Notes: a model not told the origin generated them from the sequence alone. A stretch of DNA of 64,000 nt from Nemopilema nomurai (GCA_003864495.1 ML133383.1:2997560-3061559), one strand, 5' to 3'. Positions 1-14,697 are shown, numbered from the stretch's first letter. Numbers and translations: made by a program.

Positions 1-910
1 GTGTCAGGGTGCAAGAGTGTAGTTTGGCCTGAGTTTGAATAACTCGGGGAAAGCAATATAATTTAAAATCGCGATCATTTCAAAGAGCAAATGTGAGGAA
101 GTGACATTTTCCTTATAATGAATTGTAGCAGGCATAGGCTTTATAAATTGCCCCTTAAATGGATTCCTAAAATCAATTAGGCAGAGAGCTTTTAAAACCA
201 TTGAAGAACCGTAGAATTGATGTGTTGCCTTAGAAACATCAATCAGTGAATCATTTCCTAGGAAATGCACTTGTACCAGCAGCAGGGTATCTAAACGACT
301 GGTAATGAATTGCAAATTTGCCGATTCAACTAGATAGAAAGAGCACTTCCCTGTTTCCCAAGTGTAAAAAGATTTGCTTCAAGCCAGAATTTGATAAGAT
401 TAGCGAAATCATTTCAAACTCTCATTAAAAATGTCGAGTTACCAAGACGTTCTATGTTGTATCTAAGCTTTTGATTTATGGACCTGCATGCCCACGTTTC
501 TTATTCAGCGAACTCTTGAATTGATCGATGAATCCGAAAGAGACATCCCCTCCAACCTGCCAACCACTTAAGCATCGGTAATTGTTTGTACTGCTCTGCT
601 TATTTGTCTCCGTAGCTTAACGCTGATTCACATTTCCTAGACTAAGCATTTGTTTACGCCAGTTTTGCATTTGGGTTGGTAAGCCTCTATTCTGCACTCT
701 TTTCCAGTTTCACTATGAAAGCTTATCGACGGCTATAGTTAGGGGCAAAATGTCGACTATGAAACCAACTAACACGCAGGTTTTGCTTAAAGAGGGCACT
801 GAAGATACTACTTGCATGGACAGACAACGCCTGACAAAAGTCCTAAGAACACCTCAGTATTTTCTCTGGTTTTTGCATTTTTCATTTCTTTGACTTGCCT
901 TTAGCTGTTA

Positions 911-1042
911 ATCCCCCTCCTCCCCCTAAAACAATGTTGGTAACAAAGTATAGCATCCAGTTAATCTGGGGAAAAAGTTTGGTGTAAAATTGACGCTTTG
1001 TTTAGCAGCAACACAACATTGTTCGAAGGGGGGGAGGGGGAT
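911..1042. repeat. Short foldback (MITE-like) element with 29-bp terminal inverted repeats
   Basis: The left arm (911-939) is a C-rich tract followed by ACAATGTTG. The right arm (1014-1042) is CAACATTGTT followed by a G-rich tract. Reverse-complemented, the two arms align over about 29 bases with few mismatches. The 74 bases between them have no coding capacity. I could not identify a clear target-site duplication. A small non-autonomous DNA transposon remnant is the simplest reading. Confidence 0.55.
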
Positions 1043-4000
1043 GAGTAAACGTGAGTGAAAGAATTGTCGTAAGTGTGCCAACAATTTTGGCAGGCATTGT
1101 AGATCAATTAAAATTGAAAGTTACTCCCAGAGGTGGAGCAGTTAGCCAGATTTGTCCCTCACAATCGTTAACTCGTGATTGCATGAAAATCTTAAAAAAG
1201 AACCCATGCTGTGATTGTAAAGCTTTGCTGTGACAGAGCATTGGAGTAACCTGCTTGATTTCCTCTAATTAATACCATCTGTTAATCTATAGCCCGTTAA
1301 AGGTATACCAATAGGTGCTACGTTTTAGATATTTGCAAGTTCCAGGTGGACAACAAACTTTGATAATGTTTCGCCGCTGTAGCAGTTCGTTTCATTTCAG
1401 TTCATTTATTGGTGAACCATAGAGTATTGCAAGGTGTGTTCATTCAAATAAGTGGACCCCAGGAGAAATTTGCCTTTGATTTGGCAGTAGAATCTGTTGA
1501 AATATTCCGCTTTTTATTAAATACAATCTTTTATATTATAAACAGAAGTGGCCCAAGACAGTTACCCTGAGGTACCCAGCTCATCCAATTGCTTGATAAT
1601 TTCAAAATAGAGTTTACTGAATCTCATGAGGCATTGACTGCCATTGATTGGAAGGAAGAAGACAACGAAAGGCAAGTGACTTAATTTGTTGATTTGACTA
1701 GATGATTTTCATTTAGAGTATAATTTAAATCACCATGATTGTTTTGATACAAGCGCGCCTTTCTGTTTTTAAAGTATTTTCAGGGAGATCAATCAGTCAA
1801 AAACATTAAATTTAACTAGCAATAATTCAGCCAACCATCATTCTGTAGATGAGTAAATCATAATTGTATCTCCCATGATATGCGAAGATCTCTCTCAGGG
1901 ATATGTCGAAGTATTTGACATCCGTGAGTTTGGATTGCGTAATAAGAAGTTTTTATGATCCTGAGTGTTCAATATCTTGTTGACGGTAAAGATGAGAGTG
2001 CCAAGAGTAGCCTCGGAGAACAGATGCAGTGAGTAGAGAGACGAGAAGAAGGTCTGTTTGAAAATTTGAAAATATCGTAACAGAACTGGCCGTCGAGGAT
2101 GGCGCGACCTACAGGGAAATGAGGCGAATGAAACACGAGGATTTGAATCATGGAAATAAATTTGCGCCAAATCCAATCTAAAAGCACCAATTGCGCGTGC
2201 ACGGATTGGACAATGTATAGGACACACCCTCAACATCGCTGAACAAGACTGAACAACAAGCTGGCAAAATGACGAAACATCCACGTTGAATATTTGTCCA
2301 GTGCATGTTCAGTGGAAATGTCCAATCGTTTTGCCAGGGCTTAACTGAACAAGTGTTTTGTGGTACAAAACTTCATGATAGCTTAAAATAGCGGAACCAG
2401 TTTCTCGAAATAGTCACAATAGCTAGAATTAGCGAATTATTCTATAGCTGGAAGGGACCCGGCATAAAAATTTCTGTCGGCTACTAAATCGATTTATATT
2501 CATACGAACACGAACGAGCAAAGTAAAAGGAACAAAATAAAAAAAACCAAAACGACCAATCATCTTTGTTGTTTTGTCAAATCATTCAACTCGCAAAGTA
2601 TTTCAAAGCTGGGTCTGAGTTAAGGAGAACTGGCAAGAAAACAACACGGTGAGTAGGACCGCGGCTTTCCCGTAATCGTTGCTCGTGTTTTCATTATTTA
2701 CCGTCAATAAGATTAAAATCCATCCAATAAAAATCATCCAATAACTCCTTAGAAACCTGTTTTTATTACCTGGGTGCCTTCTAGGAGGTCTTTCGATGCT
2801 CAATCAGAGTTTTGAGGTGGTCAAGAATTACACCACAAGTTTAATTCTTCATTCAGTTTCATATGTGCGGATGAACGAATTTTTATTAACAGCTCAGAGA
2901 CTACAATGAGTGAATTTCACTTGGGCCATGGCACTATGCACACCTTACATGGCTGAAAATTCACATTCACGGCACAGAACTTCTTTTGACTACAATGTCC
3001 TAATAGGATAGAAGTCTTTGAATTTGGGGATATCCTAGAGATAGAAAACGTATTGTTTCATAGTTTATTTAGATTTAAGCTAATTTGTAACCAACCAGTG
3101 ACAGGGATATGTTTTCAAAACGTCTGCGCGACTACCTATGTGGGAATGCTGGTGTTTTCTTTGGCTATTTTTGGAAGGACCTTGATAGCACTGGGCCTAA
3201 TGAACCTGGATGGTCAGCTTTTGCTAACATTAAAAATAGCTTTGCGCACATCCTTTTGAAGGGGATCCCAGTTCACACACTATGGTTCAAACAAACTCCA
3301 GCCTTCTCATCTAGAAATGGTCAGTGAAAACCTGTAGTATAACTGTCACAAAGTTTCTTTTATGGAAGCTTTCTTTAGAAATCGTTAATATAGCCAGATA
3401 GTTTTTTGTAATTCAAGGAGATTAAAATTCCTTAAGGAGCTTAAAATGTCTTTGATGACACAGCTTTAGAATACCCCGCTTAAAAGATTACGGCTCTGTG
3501 GCGCATCAGCCCCCTATGACATTCCATAAAGCGATGTGTGATGTGACAATGAAGCGAATTGCAAAATTATCCTTCTCTGGACTATCACAGTAGAAACCGC
3601 TATTATAAAAAACGAGATCTTCCCCAGACGTTAAATTATCGACTGCACGTTTGTCAAACCACAAAAGAGACCAATGTGTCATCGGAAATTTTTGTGACCC
3701 AATGAAGTGCAATTTTGGACCTGGATTCCTTCTTTTGGCCCCACTTTGCATGATTACCTTACCACAACTTGGTGACTGATTACTACATTAGTTAGCTGGC
3801 AGTCTCATTGGTAATTGCGGGGTTTCACAATGACATGCTCTAGCTCCTTTGCTCTTTAAATTTCAGATCCTTGTGTCCATTAGCGCTTAGTCTTCGAGTC
3901 TTAAGTTTTATTTCCGTTGCTGAACTAGTGATCTCTTTTTAGCTCTGTGCAGCCTGTCTCTTTGCTTACGCCTGTTAGATATATTTTTTCTTATTTTTGT

Positions 4001-7000
4001 TTAGCTTTTTTAGTACTTCATAGATATTTTGCCAACCTCAGCCTGCACCGCGTATCGGACGAAGAAGCTGATTGAAATACCGGATGTATTGATTGAAGTA
4101 AACCCGGCAACTCATATACGCAAAGCACAATTCATGTCCCTTAATTGTATGAATGAAGTAGATTTATCTGTGTTAGAAATCGATGTAGCTAAAAACCAGA
4201 TTTGAATTTGGAGGTATGCGAAGTACTCATGGCCTTTAACCAACGAATTCTTTCATTACACGTCCATCACAGATGGCTTGCTACGATGAGCATACAGCAA
4301 CCAAATGTATGAATTAAGCGGTACAAATTTAAATACGATGGCCTTGCACTCAATCATATCCTTTACCTACTGTGTAGAAAGGTGAAACATGATTGACTGA
4401 AGCACTCTTTGAACTTGATTAATGAACTTCGTGATTCTAAAGGCCAAACAAGTGGAGGCACGGCAGTAATACCATCCTGACATCTTACTGCTCAATATAA
4501 TAGTGTTTTCCTTTTCTACGGATACGGTCCTTATCTCCAGAAGGGCAAAGCAAACCACACAAAGCGACAACATTCGTGTTGCCCGTGTTAGTCCGCTTTC
4601 CTATTCATCCAGAGATGCGTAGAATTTCCAGAAAATCCCTTTTAATCCTGTTACAGCATTTTTTAATGGCAAACAAGCTTGCGACCTTTAATTTAAGAGC
4701 ATTGCTCCTGAAGCCCAATTAAATAACTTTATTTGTTTTGCTCTCACGCTAACATCAGCGATTAGGTGGTTGTGTGGACCAGGTCATTTTATTTGACATA
4801 ATAAGCAGAAAGATACCGTGAAAGCCAATCTCGTTTTAGCTCAAGCATCTCAATTCGATATTCAACCGTGATTCGTTGCCCTGTTTCTCCAGCTTACCTC
4901 TAGACTGGGATAATTCAATTCACGTATCTGATCTTAAAACGCTTTGTCCAGAATTAAATATTCTACTTTTTAAGCAGTTAATCCTCAGTCCTTCATTCAT
5001 ATGGACGAACGCATAACGATGATTTGATTATAACTCCGATTCTCGTTTAAACATAAGTTCATGTTCCGATCAACTCGTTTAACTTCACACTCTGGGCATT
5101 ACAAAGCTTGCCACTGTCCCTTTCGCATTGTCCCTGGATTTTCTGTCTCCATCGTTCATTTGCATTTCTGAATGAGCAAGGCAGGGGGACACCATGCTTC
5201 AATTCAAATCTAGCAGATTAATAGAATATTTACAGGTTTGAGTACGACGATCTAAGTAGAGTGGATTGGGACATTTATCCTTAGGCATAGCCAAAAAGTT
5301 TTTACCCTTTCTCTTGACGATAAAACGAAACTTTGAAGCATCATATGAAAGACAGCACGTTCTAGTTGTTCATAATGCATTGACACTTACAGTCCAATGT
5401 TTATAAATTATGTTTCCTATTTAAGCAAGACAGTTTGATTCAAAATTCGAGTTCTTGTGATTTCACAATCTTCCACACTGGAACTAATACAACATTTAGT
5501 ATAATCCAACAAAGTCCTTTAGAACCTGAAAACGAGGAATTTTTTGCCAGTGGATTTCTAAAAGCCGTCGCTCTTTGGCAGATGAACTAATTGAGAAGAG
5601 CACATTCCCGTTAAAGAAATAATAGAATAAAGAGATAGGGAGTGATAGAAAAATTGAGACAATCGTCCATATTTATTTTCTTAGCTTTATTTTCAGAAAA
5701 AACATGTATAAAGTTTCGGTTAAACTCAAAGTTTACTTACTATAAAGTTTATTAATATAGATAATGTAATGGATACCTTCTTCCCAAGGAATGTTTAATT
5801 TTTAGGTTTCTTTTTGTTTCGTCGGTGAATACTTTCTCAGGTCAAATTAAACATTTTATTGTCAATCTTAGTTTGCGCGTTGCATTGTTGAGATTAAATT
5901 AAGTTGGCTTTTGACGATCGAATTCCCTGGATCAATTACAGTTTTCCCTTCATGCAATCGTTAAGCATCTTTTAAGTCAATCTTTGACTTCAATTTATGA
6001 AATTTGGTTCTTGATTTGTGCAGCATCTAATCGGAAATTAAATCTCTAGGTCTCAATCAGTGATTTAATGGCATTTAATCGATAACATTGTTAGAGGGAA
6101 CAGAAAGCCGTTGAACACAGGTTAATGAACAGGAGGCAATGCATAGAGTCTTCGTGAAGTTTTAAGACTGAGTGAAGCTCAACGCAAGATGAGAACGATT
6201 GAACGGAATTCTCATTTAAGATATCGGCGCCACTTGTTCCTTATTTGTGCTACGCTCGCATTCTGAGCATACTCTGCATCTTATGCTTGTATACCGAGTA
6301 TATACTGATGCGTTTATGTCTAAGCCTTTTCCTGTCATGACGTCATCAGTTCAATTTTAAATAAACATCCTTCAAAAGCAAAAATCAACGGCAACATCTT
6401 ATAAAAGATGTCTTCCTCTTGTCTCCGTCCACATTCATGGATTTTACTATTTCACAGGAATAAACACCATCCTCATTCGCCAGTGTCCCCTCCTGATCCT
6501 CTTTTTCCGTTGCACGCTACGCTTAGAAGTTTTTCATTGCCTTCAAAGTCTTGTTTTAGGAAACCCAACAACGCCAGTTTCAATTAACAGGAGCAATCCT
6601 ACATAGAGTTAAGACTCTCTTGTAAAAGGCTTTACTGCACGGAAGCTTTAAGTCAGTTGGTTTTCGCTTGTTGTCTTTGCCAATGGAAATCAATGTAGAT
6701 GAATCTTTAGGCTAATGCCTATACTTATACAGGGGTACTGATATTAAAGAACTGAACCATGCTTTGTTAATCTTTGAAATAGTCTTAGTTTTGTTATTAA
6801 GTTTATGAACACGGTAGACTTAAAGATTGTTCTTTTCCAAATAGAGCCTGGAAGGCGAAGTGCAAATACCCTGCACAGGAAAAGCTATCTTATTTCGAGA
6901 AGGGAAATCGTTTTGTGAATGTCGGGAACAAATTTAACTTCACAATAGTACAGAACAGCTAAAGTACCTTAAAACATTTTTAAATCTATTACACCTCAGG

Positions 7001-7069
7001 GTATGCAAATGACGGAAAATCGCCAAAAACGAGGGTATCAGAAGCGAATATGATATGATTGGCTGTCCA

Positions 7070-7096
7070 GTGACCAATCAGCGTCCACTTTACAAC
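7070..7096. repeat. CCAAT inverted-repeat module, copy 1
   Basis: TGATTGGCTG, a short spacer, then TGACCAATCAGCGTCCA. The two halves form inverted CCAAT boxes. The same arrangement recurs at about 20213-20238. Confidence 0.5.
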
Positions 7097-10000
7097 CTCT
7101 TCTAGAAGAGTCTAATTAAAAAATAATCTCGACTAAAATGAACTAGACTAAAAAAGGTTGCCTTTGCGAAGCATTGATTCTAGCTTTCCTTGCAATGCCC
7201 CAGACTTTAATATTTCTTTAGGATAAGGCATACTAGTGATATTACTAAACTTCAGCGTCAATGTCGCTCTCCTTTCCACCATTACAGTTCCAAAGTCTTC
7301 TTTTGCTGGTAACGAACAGTCATGCTCAATTCGTTTGTCTACAGTTAGATTTTCAATTAATTAAAACAGATGGATATCTAATGTAGGAGGTGTCTAAGAA
7401 GCGATGCTATCCACGGCAAAGAAGCAACTTTGAAGTTCTCTTGCGTACAAACTGGTTATGATGGAAGCAAAGAACTGCAAGACGAATCAGCTTACCTAGA
7501 TAGTAGCAAGGAAACAACTCAACCTGTGACGTCGAGAAAACAAGGCCGCGCAGACGAGCCATTCGAAAAAGAATCGGCGCAAACGCTATGTTACATCAAT
7601 ATCTATATAAAATCAATACCTGTTTTGTCATTCCCGGTCATTCTCTAAGCACACGGCGTTACCGATGCATGTGAAAAACTTTAAAAATAATCTGTTTAAG
7701 AGCTGATGCAGATTTATATGCATTTTTGTCAAGTCATGGTGACCAGGCCTTTTTTTACATTCATTAAGTCAGAATTATGTTGCATAGCATCATTATCGGG
7801 TTAAGTTCATTAGTGCTGGCGAAAACAATTTGGAGACGAATCCATCGTGTCAAGTCTCTTCTCCTGGAGCTCTATGATACTGAAGAAACAGTTGTGCTTC
7901 GTAAATGTGGATCTTAAGTCAATTTTTGTGTCATATGGCTCAGGCCATCCAATTTTAACTACCGACAGTGGCTTTAGCATACACTCTTTTTGATCGTTTT
8001 TATGAAAACCATTAAACATATCACAATCATAAAAGAAAATGATAGAAATAAGGACAACGGACGATGGCTTACCATATTACTAGAGAAAACGAGAGAATTC
8101 ACCACTGTATAACTTTAACTCAGGGAAATCTCTCTATACCAATATCCCACCTGGCCTACGTCTGCAGTTTTTCCTCACATGGCCTCTAAGCATTATTCCT
8201 CACAATTTGGCAAAAGTCTTTTATACAAACAACTCCCAACTTTTCTTTGAAAACAGGACCTTACTATATTTTGCTAGCTAGGCGTAAAAAGTGCATGCTC
8301 TCTTCCCAACCTCAGAAAATCTACATCTAGCACTGGGGATTTTCCGTATGATACTCAGTGCTGCCATATTGGAAGGGAACCCTGCACCCAGAGGGCACTG
8401 AACAAGGAGAATGGAAACAAATGTCTTAATTCCTTTAGGTTTTGGGCCAGAGGCAGGGAGTGGTCATCCCCACCCCTGTGATGCAGTTGCAATCAACCAG
8501 CGTCATATGGATACCGTAAGCCGAGATCATTCGCTAGATGCTTAGAAAAATTTGTAAACTCGCTTTTTGCCTGTGAGAACTTATTAAGTTTTAGCAGAGG
8601 CACAAGGAAGGTTAACCACAGTGTAACAACGATCTTATTATAGTTATTCTTCAATATTCTAAATGAAAATGGTTTGTTTACATAAAGGTTTCGATGCACG
8701 TTATAGTTTCTGGCGCCGAGTCAACCTTATCTTCTTTAATTGATCTGCAATAGTTTTCATTCTGGCAGATGAACTTGTGCTAGACTTTAATCCAAACTGT
8801 GGAAGCGTTTCAAGGCCTATTTGATGTATACGATACAGCAATAGGATTCAGTTCATCTTTTGTTGCTGGTCCATCGTCTAATGCCCGGAAAACTGAATGG
8901 TCATTTGATAGCTTTTATTCCGAAGGAATCCAATGGAGGCTTTTTAGTACAATCTAGGAAAATGCTTTAAAAAAGTGACATAACAAGTCGTTCATTCTCA
9001 CAGGAAAACATCATTATTGTACGCAAAAGTTTATGAAACTAGGGTCTAAATAAGCCTTTATAAGTTAAAGGGCTGTTGAGTCCAAGGTTTCCTCTTTACC
9101 TTTGCAATATTAGTCTTCTGATCCAGAACAAAAACAGTTTTATTGTTATTTCTTGTTATATATTGAATATTCTTTGTCTTGAACATCTCCTTAAACCTTC
9201 CTAGCTGGGTTAGGCCGGGTTGTTGGACAAAAGGTAATAGGATTTATATGTGAACCCATGCTGCAGGCTATTTCATACATTTTCTAACGATACATTACTA
9301 ATTTGTGGACTCCAAATTGTTTTACCCTAACCGTGCTTCCTCAATATCTAATAGTATTTGCTAGACTTTCCCATTGTTGTGAAGAGTAAATATTGCAAAG
9401 GCATTACAAGAAATGTTATAGTATTTTATTGCTTCGTAAGACCTCTTTTTATGCAAAATTCTATGGGCTGCGTAGGCCTAAGTCTCTGTTTTGGTTTTAT
9501 GAACAATGTTTCAATAAATGGGAGGAAATAACGAAAATAAGAAGAAAGCAGGCTTATAATATAAATGGTTTTTGAAAGAACACGAAACAAACAGAAGTTT
9601 GTTGAAATTTTTTTGATTTTTCTTTAACTTGTTTGCTAAGATTTTAATCTTATTTGGACAATTAATTGTTATAATTAGCATTTTCAATAGGTAAGCATAA
9701 GATAATAAAGATTTTAGAATCAATTGTTTTGCTACTTCTTGAATGTTGGGATGTGCAATATTGAATTAATTTCTTAATAAGGAAAAACGTGTTTTCTTAT
9801 TGTGCTCTGTTTGAAATACACTTTTGAACAGGCCGTCTGATTTTGAACTGGTCATTTGGCAACGGAAAACATTTGGCTACACACAAATGAATTGACTCCG
9901 TGTCAAGTGACCAATGCTCAAAGCCCTCTTTGTGTTTATGCCTCTGTTTAAGCTGATGTAGTTTGCCTTCGTTTTTTCCCACCCTAATGTTCCACGCTCC

Positions 10001-10830
10001 ATCACTGATTTCATGTGTATACCACACATTCTTGCACAACCAGCCTTGAAATCACATGCTTGTAATGTAATATTCACAAGATTACTCCGAGGCATGAATC
10101 AAAATCATTGTTCCGAACAGATGGATGCTCAGCTCATAAAGATTGGAGGTCGTGCCCATGTCTGTTGGTAAATAAAGTGAATCTAACTAGTAAGATTTCT
10201 TTTTACTTAGATGCTATACCTCTCTTAAATCTACACTGGAGTACCCTGTCGTCCAAAATCCTTTTTGGATAAATAACTAAAGTTTTTCCATTCTAAGACA
10301 CTTAAATAGCATCCACTTGCCTTTAAAATTTTGATCTTTTTTTCAAACTTCAAACTTTCATTACTTATTACCAATCTGTCCAATGACAAGGGTTTGGAGA
10401 ATCTTTAGCTAATAAAATTAAAATTTGAGAGGAGAATGGGATGTTGCTAAGCATATGCACCATCCAAGCATTGTGTTCAAAACCAAGGGATTCAGAATAG
10501 AGCCCGAAGCCCCATGTAACTGTTGAGCCCATACGTTACCCCCGTAGAGACAGTATTAGTGAATGGAATTGTAGACATATGTAGTGCTCGATTTGTCGGG
10601 GCGAACAAGCATGGCGCACATTAATTTTGTCTTCGCTTTTTGATCTCTCCCTCTAGTCGAAAATAAACGTTTACTTAAATGAAATCATAGACACCAAAAC
10701 GTCCACCAGCCTTGTCCATACCCACGTGCTAAGTGATTTCTGCTTCATAACCTGCGTTAGAGCCTCCTTTTGACTTCTTTGATGTCGTGATGATGATTGG
10801 TGGAGATCAATAACACTCAAACGAGGCTAC

Positions 10831-10840
10831 TATAAAAAGG
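10831..10840 (+). promoter_or_regulatory. TATA-like box without an evident gene
   Basis: TATAAAAAGG is followed by GGCC and resembles a strong TATA box. I find no ORF or splice-supported exon downstream before the cadherin start almost 4 kb away, so it may be chance. Confidence 0.2.
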
Positions 10841-11553
10841 GGCCTGCCAGAGTCGTGATTATAAAGTGGACTTTGACAATCTTGTTAGCTTTATATTCCC
10901 AGAGCTGAAATCTGGTTTATCAACTTAGTAGTAAAAATACGTTAAAGATGATAATGATTATATTCTCTTTAGCCACGGCAGTTGTGCGTACATTTGGTTC
11001 ATTGCCTAATTATATTGCCTGTTGTGCAAATACTTCCAGACATAACGAAATGAGTCATTGACTATAAATACAGGCAACACCTTGCCAAAAGCCATTTTAA
11101 TTTTGAAATGCTGTTTGGGGCTACGGCTTTGCTGGGTTTCGAGGTCATTTTCCACTCAATGCACTCGTTCTGAGCTCAGGTCAATTGGATTATGGTCGCC
11201 AGCAGCTTGTGGAGCCGAAACCTAGTTAGCCGATTCTTTTCGGGGGAACTTCTACAGTGGCAACCATCCCCGCGAATTTTCTGTATTTATAGGTTTGCAG
11301 GCACATTACTGTTTCCAATGAAACGTATCCTTGTCGCTTTACTTCCCTTTGCAGCAGAATTGTACAGCACAAAGCCCCTTACCCTAACTGTTTACGACCG
11401 TGAATACAAAGTTTACCCACACCATTTGTATTTTGAAAAGTATCTCACTACAGACTATTTCTTCAATTTATGTGTGTTCACTTTCCGATTGTGTCTCGGG
11501 AGAAACTGCAATTATGTTTGAACCTCGTTTGCCAGAAAATGACACTCGTTATG

Positions 11554-11759
11554 AATCCGAACTTAAATTGGTGCGGATCGTTTGCGTCTACACGACACGG
11601 TGCAGAAGTGATCTGATACAGAAGTGATCCGATACAAAACTAGTTCACTTTATCCGAATCCGAACTTAAATTGGTGCGGATCGTTTGCGTCTACACGACA
11701 CGGTGCAGAAGTGATCTGATACAGAAGTGATCCGATACAAAACTAGTTCGCTTTCGTAG
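11554..11759. repeat. Tandem duplication of a 103-bp unit
   Basis: The stretch beginning AATCCGAACTTAAATTGG at 11554 recurs almost unchanged at 11657, a period of 103. Each unit contains an internal near-repeat of about 18 bp (GCAGAAGTGATCTGATAC, then CAGAAGTGATCCGATAC). A diverged third piece with AAAATTGGTGCGGATAG follows at about 11765. Confidence 0.75.
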
Positions 11760-14697
11760 CAGGATCAAAATTGGTGCGGATAGCGGAGCAAAAATGTATC
11801 GTATCACTTGGAGCTCGTGTAGACGGGAGGCTGGTCGTGTAAACGGGGTCTTAGGTGTGTTGTGCATTTTTTTAAAACCCAAATGACTTCTATTTTACCT
11901 AATAATGCATTTTGTTATTAGTTTAGTTGCTAGCACACCTCGCAGCGGAAGCTGCTCATTTACCCCTGCGCAGCACTTTAAGACCGATCTTATATGATAC
12001 ACACCGAGCGACAAATGCTTTGGCTACGATGAATAGTTGTGTGGGTGAGGATTACTGCAATTATGTAAACATAATTATCCATTTATTTTTTGCTTTCTGC
12101 TGTACTTCATTTCATTGTTTTCAACAGAACGCAAATTACTCGAAAGCGGAGGAGGATCCAAAGGGTATTAAGTGTATTCCAGACCCCGCACTGCTTGTAA
12201 ATGTTGGCTCCGAAGTCAAGATGAAGTTTCAAGATGCTTGGATTATTACCATTTTACACGCTTTCCCCACCCTAATTACCCGCTTTGTTTGCTTACAGTC
12301 ATTTCATGCCGTGCTACTGCCCTTGAAAATGACAGGTAAACATCCAGGTTGTTGTAGCTTTTTTTGTTACATTCGTCACAGAGATTGTAGGAAAGAACCT
12401 CGATTTTTCAACGTTGTTACCGTTTCTGCGCTTTTTCAAAGGCAGCCTGAACACTAAAACATGACTTGGTGTTTTTCATTTGATTTTCGTATTTTGGAAC
12501 AAATCAATCTGAGTGGAATCTCTTTTTCCAATTCAGTACCCTCCACGCCATAAAAAAGCAAGCTTATCTGAATTTGATACTTGGTTGCAACAAGAAAGAA
12601 GCATCATTGAAAAGCAAAGCAAACAATTAAAGGCCAAAAACGTCAGTTTGCAAGCCCTTGAGTGTTTTGGGTAACAATATGATTTTTCGACATGATTTTC
12701 GCGAGATAGGGTAGTGCTAGAGGTTTTCTTGAGAAAAAGGCTTTGCAGAAACTGGGTGTTTTGTTTGACTTAATAAACTAAACTTAGTTCAAATACCTTA
12801 CAAGATAGTTTATTACAACTTGGATCTATTTCTGCTCTACAAGTCCATTTAATACAACTTCCTCTCAAATGCTTAAAAGACAGTTCCTATTTGGTAACAA
12901 TAGATGAAGGGTTATTCCTGTTTGTGTTTGGTCTTGTTTAAATAAAGATAGTGAGTATTCTGAAGTTCCAAATTTGTAAACATTTGTTTTGAGCACTGGT
13001 TGCCCTAGGGAGACAGGCAAACACCCTAAAAACAGCACGTGTGCTAGCCTATGCTACAACAGAGGATATGAATTGTGTACAGAACCGTAAAACCAGTTTG
13101 CCCACTCGTGGCATTCCTTTTTACGTTATATATATATGCAGCTAAAAAGTACATTGCATATTCACATTGCAATGCAAGCCATGAAGCCAGGTTTGTTTGG
13201 TCGCATAAGTGCATTAGAATAACGAGAACCCTCCAATTCACACTACTTTATATTCACTATTTGCATCAAGGAAGAATCGTTTTTGTTGTGAGTAGAATTA
13301 CCTAGAGGTCCATTTTTACGTTGTGGGTAGCAATTAACTGCATTTCTTTTGACAGCGCTTTCTTGCTCTCTATATATTAATCGCAGCTCTTTAAAAAATT
13401 TAATATCAGCTAATATCAGTTCTAAGCCATAATTATCTCATTAACGTAATTAGGAAAATTGCTAATTGAGCAAATTTTGTAGCGATGCAAGTTGTGTGCA
13501 AATGGCTTTTGGAGTGAGCAATGTGACTGAATGTCCCTCAGATTTTCGTTTGCTACCTCTGCCACTCTTACTTGGCAAAGATTTAATTTGCGGTATGGCC
13601 AAACTGAAAAAACATTGTGTGTACGGATTTCTTAGAAAAGAAAAAGATTTCACCTCATGCTAATCCTTTATAGACTATTTGCTCAATCTTATGTAAAAGA
13701 GTTACTTTTATTTGAAAATCAAAACTTTCTCACGCATTGAATCTTACACCGTAACCCTTTCCTGTCAAGAAACCTTCCCCTTCACCGAATACACTTTTAT
13801 TCCTTCAACTAGAATAATATACATTTGTCTGCAGATAATTTAATTTCATCTCAAAATGTCTCCCTATTCTACCTTCTACAGCCAAAAGTTCTAAAGGGGA
13901 ATCTTTTCCTAATCCAATGCAAACCACATCATTTGATTGTAATCTTAAATGCATCGAATACAGCGAGGTTCCACGCCTCTTTGTTATGATGTATCTTGCG
14001 ATGGCTTCATATCGATTTCAAATCAACAAATTTTCTACGCTGCAAATGCAGTTTTCCTTTAATTTCCTAGCCTCATATTGTTACAGATACTTGTTTTTCC
14101 TCCAGTTTCCAATGTTTTGCGTATGTTTGTGGTCTGGACGTGCCTCCGTGGCCATCCGACCCCCGGCGACCAAACAAAAAGGGCTAGTCAGCCGGGCCGC
14201 TATGCCTTACCGTCAGATAGCGTGGCTGTTCACTAGCCCTTGGTCCTGCCTTTTGGAATTAAGACGTTATTTTCAATCGCCGAATCAATGCTGAATACAT
14301 GAAAAGCTACCTTCTCATGTTAAGCTAGTTGGTGAGGACCGTGAATGCAAGCTGAATGCGAACACCTTTTGGACTAGGAATCATATTGCGAGACCTGCTT
14401 ACCGTTGGTTTCACTTTACAAGTGAGGCAAGACGAACTCAGACTTTCTCCGTGATAATTTGATCGACAAAGACCGAGATCATAAGTAAAACGATTTCTGC
14501 CAGGAGTCACCATGATAACAGCTTCGAAGAGGTTTCGATTTATTTTTGGAAAATTGTGACTCAGAGACTCTTGTTCCACGTGAGCAGGTTGTTCCAAATC
14601 CGCGCAAGGTGCCGACGAACTAGCATCGTGATTTTGGATTTGAGCCATTAGAGAACTTACACTTACGACGGGATTTTTGTGTTTCGAAAAGAGAAAA

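Larger units (their letters stand above)
1..14697. other. Gene-poor region upstream of the cadherin gene
   Basis: I see no convincing exon on either strand. Open frames here are short, have no splice context I trust and match no family I recognise. The region holds a foldback element (911-1042), a CCAAT inverted repeat (7070-7096), a TATA-like box (10831-10840) and a 103-bp tandem duplication (11554-11759). The 5' untranslated region and promoter of the cadherin gene must lie somewhere here, but no TATA box sits directly upstream of its ATG. Confidence 0.5.

Noticed and set aside
1895..2284. 129-codon minus ORF that might be a decayed retroelement
   Set aside because: I could not find reverse-transcriptase or other element motifs in any frame of either strand here.
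7430..7648. Hydrophilic 72-codon + ORF resembling a cytoplasmic tail
   Set aside because: It starts at TTG, lacks an identifiable partner exon and ends in a hydrophobic stretch without sense. Evidence is too weak to list as a gene.
11927..12457. 176-codon + ORF
   Set aside because: Irregular composition with phenylalanine/histidine/cysteine-rich stretches typical of chance frames, no domain, and no splice-site support linking it to the cadherin gene.
14325..14648. 107-codon minus-strand ORF ending 50 bases upstream of the cadherin ATG, suggesting a head-to-head gene
   Set aside because: The translation has no recognisable motif and no matching splice or promoter signal. The position is better explained as cadherin 5' untranslated or promoter sequence.
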